Shown in pieces: positions 28,541 through 36,621 of a DNA stretch of 64,000 nucleotides. The DNA comes from an uncultured Dokdonia sp. (lineage in GTDB: Bacteria > Bacteroidota > Bacteroidia > Flavobacteriales > Flavobacteriaceae). The notes under the pieces were generated by a model that worked only from the letters and a program-made list of their open reading frames with translations, searched no databases and was not told the DNA's origin. The translations under genes were made by a program, and so were the position numbers. Where the stretch lies: positions 434,001-498,000 of the forward strand of contig NZ_CANMDS010000003.1 in the NCBI RefSeq assembly GCF_947496725.1. Reading direction: 5' to 3'. Numbering within the stretch: the first letter of the stretch is position 1; each line of letters begins with the position of its first letter.

Positions 28541-29821
28541 ATGAAATACACAAAAACCTTATGTATTGTAGGGACTATTTTAGTTTCCGCTTTCGCGAAA
28601 GCGCAAACCTCTTTTGATCAAGACATCGCTGCAGTAAAAGATAAAGTAATAGAATGGCGCAGAGACTTTCATCAAAACCCTGAACTAGGAAACAGAGAGT
28701 TTAAAACCGCCGAAAAAATAGCCAAACATTTAAAATCACTAGGTATAGAAGTACAAACCGGTGTAGCAAAGACTGGTGTTGTAGGACTTTTAAAAGGAGA
28801 CTTACCGGGCAAAGTGGTTGCACTGCGAGCAGATATAGATGCATTACCAGTTACAGAGCGTAATGATCTTCCTTTTAAATCTAATGTTACCACTACGTTC
28901 CTAGGTGCCGAAACTGGTGTAATGCACGCTTGTGGTCACGATACTCACACGGCTATACTTATGGGTGTTGCAGAAGTACTGGCTAAGAATAAGGATAAAA
29001 TAAAAGGTTCTGTAAAGTTTGTCTTTCAACCTGCAGAAGAGGGACCGCCACCGGGTGAAGAAGGAGGTGCAAAACTTATGGTGAAGGAAGGTGTATTACA
29101 AAATCCTCAGGTAGATGCCATTTTTGGGTTACATATCAATAGCGCTACACCAGCGGGAACTATACGATATAAACCTGGAGGAACTATGGCAGCAACAGAG
29201 CGCTTTGTTGTAAAAGTAAAAGGAAAGCAATCACACGGTAGCCAGCCGTGGTCTGGTGTAGACCCTATTCTTATCTCTGCTCAAATTATAGACGGTTTTC
29301 AAAGTATTATCTCTCGTGAGAGTAACTTGACAGAAGAAGCTGCCGTAATAACTGTAGGTAAGATAACTTCTGGATTACGCTTTAATATCATACCAGAAAG
29401 TGCAGAAATGATAGGTACTGTACGTACGCTTGATCCAGATATGCGTGAGAAAATCATAAGACGTATGAATGAGATGGCACGCGACATTGCAAAGGCTTAC
29501 GGTGGTGAGGCAGAAATTGAATGGCAAAATATGACTGTGGTAACCTATAACGACCTGGATCTTACGGCGCAATCATTACCAACACTTCAAAAAGTAAGCG
29601 GTGCCGAAAATGTACAATTACAGAAAGCAGTTACTGGTGGTGAAGATTTCTCTTTCTTTCAAGAAAAAGTGCCTGGATTCTATTTCTTTTTAGGTGGAAT
29701 GACTCCTGGAAACAAAGAAGCTTTTCCGCATCACACGCCAGATTTCTATATAGATGAAAGCGGATTTCAGCTAGGTGTAAAAGCCCTTAGTCAGCTTACG
29801 GTAGATTACCTTTCGAAATAA
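28541..29821 (+). CDS. Exported M20D amidohydrolase, copy 1
   Basis: A 426-aa enzyme of the hippurate/N-acyl-amino acid amidohydrolase family. I choose the ATG at 28541, which begins a clean signal peptide (MKYTKTLCIVGTILVSAFAK) rather than the frame-open ATG at 28505. The catalytic blocks are DIDALPV, MHACGHDTHTAILMG with metal-binding Cys and His, QPAEEGPPPGEEGG and a C-terminal PHHTPDFYIDESG. The signal peptidase site AFAKA before Q is encoded by a perfect genome palindrome. It is a close paralog of the gene at 34781, and the two flank the SusC/SusD pair. The likely role is to deacylate or trim peptides for uptake. Confidence 0.9.
   Translation: MKYTKTLCIVGTILVSAFAKAQTSFDQDIAAVKDKVIEWRRDFHQNPELGNREFKTAEKIAKHLKSLGIEVQTGVAKTGVVGLLKGDLPGKVVALRADIDALPVTERNDLPFKSNVTTTFLGAETGVMHACGHDTHTAILMGVAEVLAKNKDKIKGSVKFVFQPAEEGPPPGEEGGAKLMVKEGVLQNPQVDAIFGLHINSATPAGTIRYKPGGTMAATERFVVKVKGKQSHGSQPWSGVDPILISAQIIDGFQSIISRESNLTEEAAVITVGKITSGLRFNIIPESAEMIGTVRTLDPDMREKIIRRMNEMARDIAKAYGGEAEIEWQNMTVVTYNDLDLTAQSLPTLQKVSGAENVQLQKAVTGGEDFSFFQEKVPGFYFFLGGMTPGNKEAFPHHTPDFYIDESGFQLGVKALSQLTVDYLSK
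28588..28603. repeat. Dispersed palindrome encoding a signal peptidase site
   Basis: A perfect CGCTTTCGCGAAAGCG, read SAFAKAQT at the signal peptide cleavage site of the M20D enzyme. Confidence 0.97.
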
Positions 29822-30171
29822 GTTAAACAAAACACGATTTAAAGAGCGTCTCTTCCTTGTGAAGAGGCGCTTTTTTGGTTTTAATTAAGATATAATTATC
29901 ATAAATATATGTTAAGAGCAATGTTACCTTAAGGTAAACTTTAAGAGCATTTTTTGTTAAACATTTATTAAAAAGCAAACTTAAAAATGTTAAGAAAATT
30001 CTCACTTAATGGATTTTCAATCACTTATAAATGTTAAAGGATTTTTGTAAGAAAAATTAACAAAAAATGTGAATTCTTAAATTTATGATAAACTTAGGTT
30101 AATTGTGATGTGACATTCTTAGCGATTAGCCTAAATGAATAATTTTATCGCATCATTAAAAACATACATAA
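29822..30171 (+). promoter_or_regulatory. Long regulatory region upstream of susC
   Basis: 350 bases without a supported gene. After the terminator there is a perfect 14-bp palindrome TTACCTTAAGGTAA at 29924-29937, flanked by the direct repeat TTAAGAGCA (29913 and 29941 regions). Several GTTAA/TTAAC motifs follow. No TAnnTTTG box is clear. The layout suggests regulated expression of the SusC/SusD pair. Confidence 0.5.
29841..29876 (+). terminator. Terminator after M20D copy 1
   Basis: An imperfect hairpin (AAAGAGCGTCTCTTC with GAAGAGGCGCTTT) is followed by T residues. Confidence 0.7.
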
Positions 30172-33162
30172 ATGAAAAAAACTATTATCCAAAAGTATCT
30201 GTTTTTGGCTCTTCTAGGCTTTATGGCGCAAGTCACTTTTGCTCAGAAAACAATTACAGGTACAGTGAAAGAACAAAATGGCCCGCTACCAGGAGCCAGT
30301 GTTTTAATTCAAGGTACCACTACGGGTACCCAAACTGATTTTGATGGAAACTTCTCTATAGAAGCATCATCAACAGATGTATTAACTTTTAGCTATGTAG
30401 GCTTTAAAGAAGTTTCTATTCCTGTAGGAAATCAGTCTATTATTAATGTGACACTAGAAGAAGATAATGCACTGGATGAGGTCGTTATTGTAGCTTTTGG
30501 ATCACAAACAAAAAAGAAAAATGTTCAATCTGTATCTGTAATTGGTCAGGATGCTATTAAAGATATCCCGGCAAACTCTCCACAAGAGTTACTACAAGGT
30601 CAAGCAGCAGGTGTACAGGTTGTACAATCTTCTGGAGTACTGGGAGCAGCTCCTACTATTAAAATTAGAGGTGTCGCTTCAGTATCATCTGGATCTAGAC
30701 CACTATTTGTTGTAGACGGTGTACCACTTAACGACACAGATCTTACATCTAACCAAGGTGCAAACCAAGGTCTTAACCCACTAGCAAACATTAACCCAAA
30801 CGATATAGAGTCTATCTCTGTATTAAAAGATGCTTCGGCAACTGCTATCTACGGTTCACGTGGATCTAATGGTGTTGTAATTGTGACAACAAAATCTGGT
30901 TCTAAAGGAGGACAGACTACTGTTACTTTAAACGTTAGTACAGGAATCAGTGAGTCTACAGACACTTTTCAAATGATGAATGCAGATCAGTTTAGACAAT
31001 ATGCTGTAGATGCAAACTATTTTGGAATAGATAATCCTGCAGACCTTCCTCAAGGAAGTTTTGACTGGGTAGATGGTGTTACTAGAACGGGTATTTCAAA
31101 TAATATAGACGCATCTGTAAGTGGTGGTAGTGAGAAAACTTCTTTTTACATCAGTACTAACTTTAAAGATGAAGAAGGATTTATCATTGGTAATGATTTA
31201 AAAAGACGTGCTGGTCGTTTAAACATTAACCACACTGCAACAGATTGGTTAGAAATAGGTGCAAACATAGGGATTACAAGAAATGAGTTTGACCGTGTAG
31301 GTGCAGAAAACAGTACGTTTGCTCCACTTACTTCTGCTTACTTAATCCGTCCGTGGGTAGAACCTAGAGATGAGAATGGAAACCTAGTAAACACTGGTTT
31401 TATCGCAAACACAATTGCAATTGAATCACTTGATATCAATAATTCTGACGTAACAAGAACTACAGGTAACGTATCTGCAAAGGTATCTTTAATGGAAGGA
31501 TTATCTTTTAACTCTCGCTTTGGTATTGATAGAGTTCTTGTTGAAGAGCAGCAACGTTCTTTTGAGCTTAACTCACCAGGAGGAACAGGGTCTAACTTTT
31601 ATGCTCAAGACAACCGTTACATCCTTACTAACACACTTAACTACGATACTACTTTCGGAGATAAGCACGATTTAGGAGCAGTAGCAGGTATCTCTTATGA
31701 AGAGAATACAATTAGAACTATTGCGGTTGCAGGTACAGGTTTTGCTAGTGATTCTAGTTTAAACATTGAGTCTGCTGCACAAAAGACTACGACTACATCT
31801 AGTGCTACGGCAAATAGCCTTGTAGGTTACTTTGCACGTGTAAACTATGCATATGACAGTAAATATGTTCTTGAAGGTTCTTTACGTCGTGATGGATCAT
31901 CACGTTTTGGAGAAGATAACCGTTTTGGTACATTCTTCGCACTAGGTGGTGCTTGGAACCTTTCTGAAGAAAAATTCTTAGAAGATAGCTCTTGGATTAA
32001 TAACCTTAAACTTAGAGCAAGTTTCGGTACAACAGGTAACGATCGTATAGGAAACTTCCAGTCTCTAGCGCTTTACAGTGGTGGTACTTTTGGACAGTAC
32101 AATGATCAAGCTGGTCTTGCTCCTGTTTCTGCACCAAACCCAGATTTAAAATGGGAACGTTCTAAAGCTTTTGATATTGGACTAGCAGGAGACCTGTTTA
32201 ACAACAGACTTTCTTTTAGTGTTGATTATTACAAGAAGAGAACAGATGACCTTATCTTAAACCTTCCACTTCCTATCTCTACTGCAGCAGGTACAAATAA
32301 TACCATTGCTCGTAACGTAGGTGAGATTGAAAACAGAGGTTTTGATGTTAGTCTTACTTCTAATAACTTTAGAGATGGTGATTTCAAATGGACAACAACT
32401 CTTAACATAGGTTTCAATACAAACGAAGTAATCTCTTTACCAGGAGCATCTATTGATACAGAAGGAAGAGAGTTTATAGCTGGATCTGCTTCTCAAAGAG
32501 CTATTGTAGGTGAGTCTATTAACACATTTTACTTAGTACGTTACAAAGGTGTAAACCCACAAACTGGTGATGCAGAGTGGCTAGACGCAGATGGTAATGC
32601 AACTACAAACCCTAACCCATCTACAGATAGAGTTATTGCAGGAGATGCAAACCCAGACTTTGTAGGAGGACTTACAAACTCGTTCAAGTACAAAAACTTT
32701 GACTTAAACGTTTTAACTAACTTTAGTGTTGGTAACGATATCTATGTAGACGGTTTACGTTTTACAGATAACGCTGCTTCAGGATCATTTAACAATAGAG
32801 CTGCTTTATTAGATGTATGGCAACAACCAGGAGACAATGCTTTTGTACCTGCTTTTGACAGCCCAACATTTAGCACATTTGCACAGAGATCTACTGCACA
32901 GTTAAGAGATGGTTCTTTCTTAAGATTTAAGAATATAACATTAGGATATACAATACCTAAGTCTGTATTAGAAAAGACTAAGCACCTTAAAAACATTAGG
33001 TTATATGCTACCGCAACAAACCTTATTACTATAAAAGGAAGTGACTTAGAAGGTATAGACCCAGAGGTTACAGATACTAGTGCTGCTTTAGGACAAGGAG
33101 AAACTTTCTTTACTCCACCACAATCAAAGTCTTTCATCTTTGGAGCAACGATCCAATTATAA
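30172..33162 (+). CDS. SusC/RagA-type TonB-linked outer-membrane transporter
   Basis: A 996-aa TonB-dependent receptor of the SusC family. The signal peptide is LFLALLGFMAQVTFAQ. A carboxypeptidase-D regulatory-like domain follows (KTITGTVKEQNGPLPGASVLIQGT), then the plug (NSPQELLQGQAAGVQV and IESISVLKDASATAIYGSRGSNGVVIVTTK). The rest is a 22-strand type beta-barrel, ending in a typical FIFGATIQL strand. It carries substrates across the outer membrane using TonB energy. It is paired with SusD 19 bases downstream. The neighbours suggest peptides or acyl-amino acids as cargo rather than glycans. Confidence 0.95.
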   Translation: MKKTIIQKYLFLALLGFMAQVTFAQKTITGTVKEQNGPLPGASVLIQGTTTGTQTDFDGNFSIEASSTDVLTFSYVGFKEVSIPVGNQSIINVTLEEDNALDEVVIVAFGSQTKKKNVQSVSVIGQDAIKDIPANSPQELLQGQAAGVQVVQSSGVLGAAPTIKIRGVASVSSGSRPLFVVDGVPLNDTDLTSNQGANQGLNPLANINPNDIESISVLKDASATAIYGSRGSNGVVIVTTKSGSKGGQTTVTLNVSTGISESTDTFQMMNADQFRQYAVDANYFGIDNPADLPQGSFDWVDGVTRTGISNNIDASVSGGSEKTSFYISTNFKDEEGFIIGNDLKRRAGRLNINHTATDWLEIGANIGITRNEFDRVGAENSTFAPLTSAYLIRPWVEPRDENGNLVNTGFIANTIAIESLDINNSDVTRTTGNVSAKVSLMEGLSFNSRFGIDRVLVEEQQRSFELNSPGGTGSNFYAQDNRYILTNTLNYDTTFGDKHDLGAVAGISYEENTIRTIAVAGTGFASDSSLNIESAAQKTTTTSSATANSLVGYFARVNYAYDSKYVLEGSLRRDGSSRFGEDNRFGTFFALGGAWNLSEEKFLEDSSWINNLKLRASFGTTGNDRIGNFQSLALYSGGTFGQYNDQAGLAPVSAPNPDLKWERSKAFDIGLAGDLFNNRLSFSVDYYKKRTDDLILNLPLPISTAAGTNNTIARNVGEIENRGFDVSLTSNNFRDGDFKWTTTLNIGFNTNEVISLPGASIDTEGREFIAGSASQRAIVGESINTFYLVRYKGVNPQTGDAEWLDADGNATTNPNPSTDRVIAGDANPDFVGGLTNSFKYKNFDLNVLTNFSVGNDIYVDGLRFTDNAASGSFNNRAALLDVWQQPGDNAFVPAFDSPTFSTFAQRSTAQLRDGSFLRFKNITLGYTIPKSVLEKTKHLKNIRLYATATNLITIKGSDLEGIDPEVTDTSAALGQGETFFTPPQSKSFIFGATIQL

Positions 33163-33181
33163 TATAAAACCAAATAATAAT

Positions 33182-34630
33182 ATGAAAATTTTTAAATACA
33201 CACTTATTTTCCTTTTGAGCGTAGGGTTCTACTCTTGTGAGGACGATTTAGATATACTTCCAGAAGACGATCAGTCTCCTGAGCAAGTATTCTCTAGTGA
33301 AGCAGGTGCAAATGGTGCACTAGTAGGGGTTTATAGTCTTGCACAGCAAGATGATGTACTTAACGGTACTTCTGCCCTAGCTACAGAATGGCAATCTGAT
33401 AACATTGACTTTGTAGGGTCTTTCCCAACATTTAATGACATCAGAACTTATGACACGAGATCTACAAACACCTCTATTCAAGGAATCTATGATGACAATT
33501 ATGAGGTAATTAATGCCGCAAACAGAATCATTGCTTTCGTACCAGAAATTGCAGATGAAACTTTTGTAGAAGAAAGTAGAGCAAATGTTATAGCTCAGGC
33601 TAAGTTTATGAGAGCGCTTGTATACTTTAAGTTAGCAGATCTTTTTGCACAGCCACTTCAAGTAGGTGGTGGCACAAACCTTGCTGTGCCATTAGTGGTT
33701 AACCCAGTTAACCCAACATCTGCAACAGATGAGGAGTTATTCCCAAAAAGAGCAACACTTAATGAGATTCACACTCAGATTGAAGTTGATCTTGTAGATG
33801 CAATTCCTGCACTTACTAACAGTGATAACTCTAGAGCAACGCAAGCAGCTGCACAGCAGTTACTAGCACGTCTGTACTTATACCAAGAGCGTTTTGAAGA
33901 AGCTGCTACCCTATCTAACGATGCGATAAACAGTTCTTTCCAACTAGCAGAGAATTATGAATTCTTTAATGACCAATCACCAGAGCACTTATTTACATTA
34001 GTAAACACCTCTGCAGATGGTCAAGATTCTGGAGAAGGATTCTCAGGTCTTACTAACCCTGCTCCTACTGGTCGTGGTGATGCGCCTTTTAGCGATAACC
34101 TAATTGCGGCTTACCTTGAAGAATTCCAAATCGATGAAGATGGAAACCCACTTCTTGATGATGAAGGTAACCCAGTACCAGATGCTAGATATACTGATCT
34201 TGTACAAATAGGAGAGTCTGCGCCAGGTAATGATCGTTTATTTACAGCAAAATTTCCTGATGGAATAAACAATGCAGATAACGCACCAGTACTTAGAATT
34301 ACTGAAGCATACCTTACAAGAGCCGAGGCTAACTTAAGAAACGGTTCATCTATAGGTGCAGATCCACTTACAGATATCAACCTACTTAGAGCACGTGCAG
34401 GTCTTGTAGCACTTACAGCTGTAACACTTGACGATATCTTAAATGAGCGTCGTAAAGAACTTGCCTTTGAAGGGCAACGTAGAATGGACTTGTTAAGAAA
34501 TGGTCTTGACTTAAGAAGAGCAGGAATGCCTAACGAAGTTGAGAGCGCATTTGGAGCAGATAAAACAATCTTCCCTATCCCGAATAGAGAGATTGAGCTA
34601 TCTCAACTACAACAAAACCCAGGATACTAA
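33182..34630 (+). CDS. SusD/RagB-type surface lipoprotein
   Basis: A 482-aa lipoprotein from the ATG at 33182; the frame is open upstream into the susC end, but that start is not needed. The lipobox is GFYSC. The SusD family blocks are AKFMRALVYFKLADLFAQPLQV, ATQAAAQQLLARLYLYQERFEEAA, ITEAYLTRAEANLRNG and the C-terminal ILNERRKELAFEGQRRMDLLRNG. SusD closes the lid of the SusC barrel and captures the ligand. It sits between SusC and the second M20D enzyme, with a good terminator after its stop. Confidence 0.95.
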   Translation: MKIFKYTLIFLLSVGFYSCEDDLDILPEDDQSPEQVFSSEAGANGALVGVYSLAQQDDVLNGTSALATEWQSDNIDFVGSFPTFNDIRTYDTRSTNTSIQGIYDDNYEVINAANRIIAFVPEIADETFVEESRANVIAQAKFMRALVYFKLADLFAQPLQVGGGTNLAVPLVVNPVNPTSATDEELFPKRATLNEIHTQIEVDLVDAIPALTNSDNSRATQAAAQQLLARLYLYQERFEEAATLSNDAINSSFQLAENYEFFNDQSPEHLFTLVNTSADGQDSGEGFSGLTNPAPTGRGDAPFSDNLIAAYLEEFQIDEDGNPLLDDEGNPVPDARYTDLVQIGESAPGNDRLFTAKFPDGINNADNAPVLRITEAYLTRAEANLRNGSSIGADPLTDINLLRARAGLVALTAVTLDDILNERRKELAFEGQRRMDLLRNGLDLRRAGMPNEVESAFGADKTIFPIPNREIELSQLQQNPGY

Positions 34631-34656
34631 ATCATTTAGATTCCACTAGATGTATC

Positions 34657-34687
34657 AAATCCCTAGCTAGCCACTAGGGATTTTTTT
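34657..34687 (+). terminator. Terminator after susD
   Basis: AAATCCCTAG and CTAGGGATTT arms with a 7-nt loop, then a T run. Confidence 0.88.
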
Positions 34688-34780
34688 ATGTCTTATTTTC
34701 TATAAACTATCACTTTATTATGAGCTCTTGTTTCATAAATCATTTGTAAATTAAGCACTATTAAACAGCAAATCATACTT

Positions 34781-36049
34781 ATGAAACTAAAACTCGCAGC
34801 AGTAGCCTTCTTGGTATTCGCTTTCGCGAAAGCGCAAAACAATCTAGAGCAACAAATTAATGATATAGAATCTAAGGTCATAGAGTGGCGTCGTGACTTT
34901 CATCAAAATCCAGAACTAGGAAACAGAGAGTTTAAAACTGCCGAAAAAATCGCTACACACCTCAAATCCTTAGGGATGAAGGTACAAACCGGTGTTGCCA
35001 AAACTGGAGTTGTAGGCATACTAGAAGGAAAGCGTAAAGGAAAAGTACTCGCACTACGAGCAGATATAGATGGATTACCCGTAAAAGAACGTGCAGACTT
35101 ACCGTTTAAATCTGAAGCAATGGGAGAATATCGTGGTGAGGCCGTGCCTGTAATGCACGCCTGTGGTCACGATACACACATCGCAATCCTTATGGGCGTG
35201 GCAGAGATACTTGCAAAAAATAATGACTTTGCAGGAACCGTAAAATTCATCTTTCAACCAGCCGAGGAAGGTGCACCTCCGGGCGAAGAAGGTGGTGCAG
35301 AGCTTATGGTAAAAGAAAATGTGCTCAAAAACCCAGATGTAGATGCCATTTTTGGCCTTCACATAGGTTCTGGGCAAGATGTTAATACCATAGCCTATAA
35401 ACCTGGCGGAATTATGGCGGCTTCACAGAGCTTTGAGATACATATAAAAGGAAAACAAAGTCACGGCTCAACCCCGTGGACAAGTCGTGACCCTATTATG
35501 GCAGCCGTAAAAATTATAGATGGCTTACAAACCATCATATCTCGTGAGATTCCGCTCACAGATGAGGCTGCAGTATTATCTATAGGTAAAATTAATGCGG
35601 GAGTACGTAGTAATATTATACCAGAAGAAACACATATAGTAGGTACATTACGTACACTAGATTATGATATGCAAACCTATATTAATAAACGTATGAAGGA
35701 AATGGTACCGGCTATTGCTGCGGCTTACCGCACAGAAGCGACCATTACCATACCTGAAGGGTATCCTATTACATATAATGATGAAAACCTTACGAGCCAG
35801 ATGGTACCTTCACTAGAGAAGGCCGCTGGTAAAGAAAACGTACACGTGATAAAAGCAATTACTGGTGCAGAAGACTTTTCATTCTTTCAGAAAGAAGTTC
35901 CTGGGCTTTATTTCTTCTTAGGAGGTAAAACTCCAGGCACCACAGAGGCCTTCCCGCACCACACACCAGATTTTTATATAGATGAAAGCGGGATGCTACT
36001 AGGTGTAAAAACGTTTGTACAAATGACACAAGACTATCTAGGGCAATAA
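34781..36049 (+). CDS. Exported M20D amidohydrolase, copy 2
   Basis: A 422-aa paralog of the gene at 28541. Large blocks are identical (VIEWRRDFHQNPELGNREFK, MHACGHDTHIAILMGVAEIL, GEEGGAELMVKENVLKNPDV, FPHHTPDFYIDESG). The signal peptide (LAAVAFLVFAFAKAQN) again ends in the palindrome-encoded AFAKA before Q. The metal ligands are intact. It is probably the product of a duplication across the SusCD pair. The function is expected to be deacylation of N-acyl amino acids or small peptides. Its own terminator follows at 36085. Confidence 0.92.
   Translation: MKLKLAAVAFLVFAFAKAQNNLEQQINDIESKVIEWRRDFHQNPELGNREFKTAEKIATHLKSLGMKVQTGVAKTGVVGILEGKRKGKVLALRADIDGLPVKERADLPFKSEAMGEYRGEAVPVMHACGHDTHIAILMGVAEILAKNNDFAGTVKFIFQPAEEGAPPGEEGGAELMVKENVLKNPDVDAIFGLHIGSGQDVNTIAYKPGGIMAASQSFEIHIKGKQSHGSTPWTSRDPIMAAVKIIDGLQTIISREIPLTDEAAVLSIGKINAGVRSNIIPEETHIVGTLRTLDYDMQTYINKRMKEMVPAIAAAYRTEATITIPEGYPITYNDENLTSQMVPSLEKAAGKENVHVIKAITGAEDFSFFQKEVPGLYFFLGGKTPGTTEAFPHHTPDFYIDESGMLLGVKTFVQMTQDYLGQ
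34819..34834. repeat. Dispersed palindrome encoding a signal peptidase site, copy 2
   Basis: A perfect CGCTTTCGCGAAAGCG, read FAFAKAQN, at the same protein position as in the paralog at 28588. Confidence 0.97.
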
Positions 36050-36084
36050 CCCCTACTCTAGCATCATACATTGTTATACATTAG

Positions 36085-36118
36085 ACCGTAAATAGCTATA
36101 AGTTATTTACGGTTTTTT
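36085..36118 (+). terminator. Terminator after M20D copy 2
   Basis: ACCGTAAATA and TATTTACGGT arms, 9-nt loop, T run. Confidence 0.88.
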
Positions 36119-36156
36119 ATGCCTAAATCCCTCATAAACTATAAATTTCGTTATAT

Positions 36157-36201
36157 AACTACAAAAATAGTTGTTTAACTATATTTTTCGTTGTATGTTT
36201 G
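36157..36201 (+). promoter_or_regulatory. BlaI-type operator overlapping the blaI promoter
   Basis: An inverted repeat AACTA-N6-TAGTT (36157-36172) is followed by AGTT-N4-AACT (36169-36180). TTG at 36171-36173, a 20-base spacer and TATGTTTG at 36194-36201 form a promoter. The operator covers the -33 region, so autorepression by the BlaI-type regulator is expected. Confidence 0.6.
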
Positions 36202-36263
36202 AATCATCAATCAAATCACTAATATACAGTCGCTTGCAAAGCGATATTGTAAAATTGTTTCTT

Positions 36264-36617
36264 ATGGATAAACTCACAAATAAAGAAGAACAGGTTATGC
36301 ACGCTTTATGGAAGCTTGAGCGCGCCTTTGTAAAAGAGGTCGTAGCCGCATTACCAGAAGGGAATCATTATAATACAGTTTCTACCATTATAAGAAATCT
36401 GGCAGATAAAGGATATGTAGGGCATCAAGCCTTTGGAAAAACACACCAGTACTTCCCTACCGTGTCTTTAGAATCATATCGTAAGGAGTTTATGGAGACG
36501 ACTACTCAAAAGTATTTTGGTAACTCGTATAAGAATATGGTTTCCTTTTTTGCCAAAGAAGAAAAGATCTCTGCAGATGAGCTTAGAGAAATACTAGCAA
36601 TCATAGAAGAAAAATAA
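36264..36617 (+). CDS. BlaI/MecI/CopY-type transcriptional repressor
   Basis: A 117-aa winged-helix repressor from the ATG at 36264. The frame is open upstream to 36171, but that part covers the promoter and does not fit the family. Blocks are LTNKEEQVMHALWKLERAFVKEVV, then YNTVSTIIRNLADKGYVGHQAFGKTHQYFP, then the dimer domain. In the classical system the partner protease cleaves the repressor to lift repression. Its partner M56 gene starts 4 bases downstream. The targets probably include its own promoter. Confidence 0.92.
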   Translation: MDKLTNKEEQVMHALWKLERAFVKEVVAALPEGNHYNTVSTIIRNLADKGYVGHQAFGKTHQYFPTVSLESYRKEFMETTTQKYFGNSYKNMVSFFAKEEKISADELREILAIIEEK

Positions 36618-36621
36618 GCTT

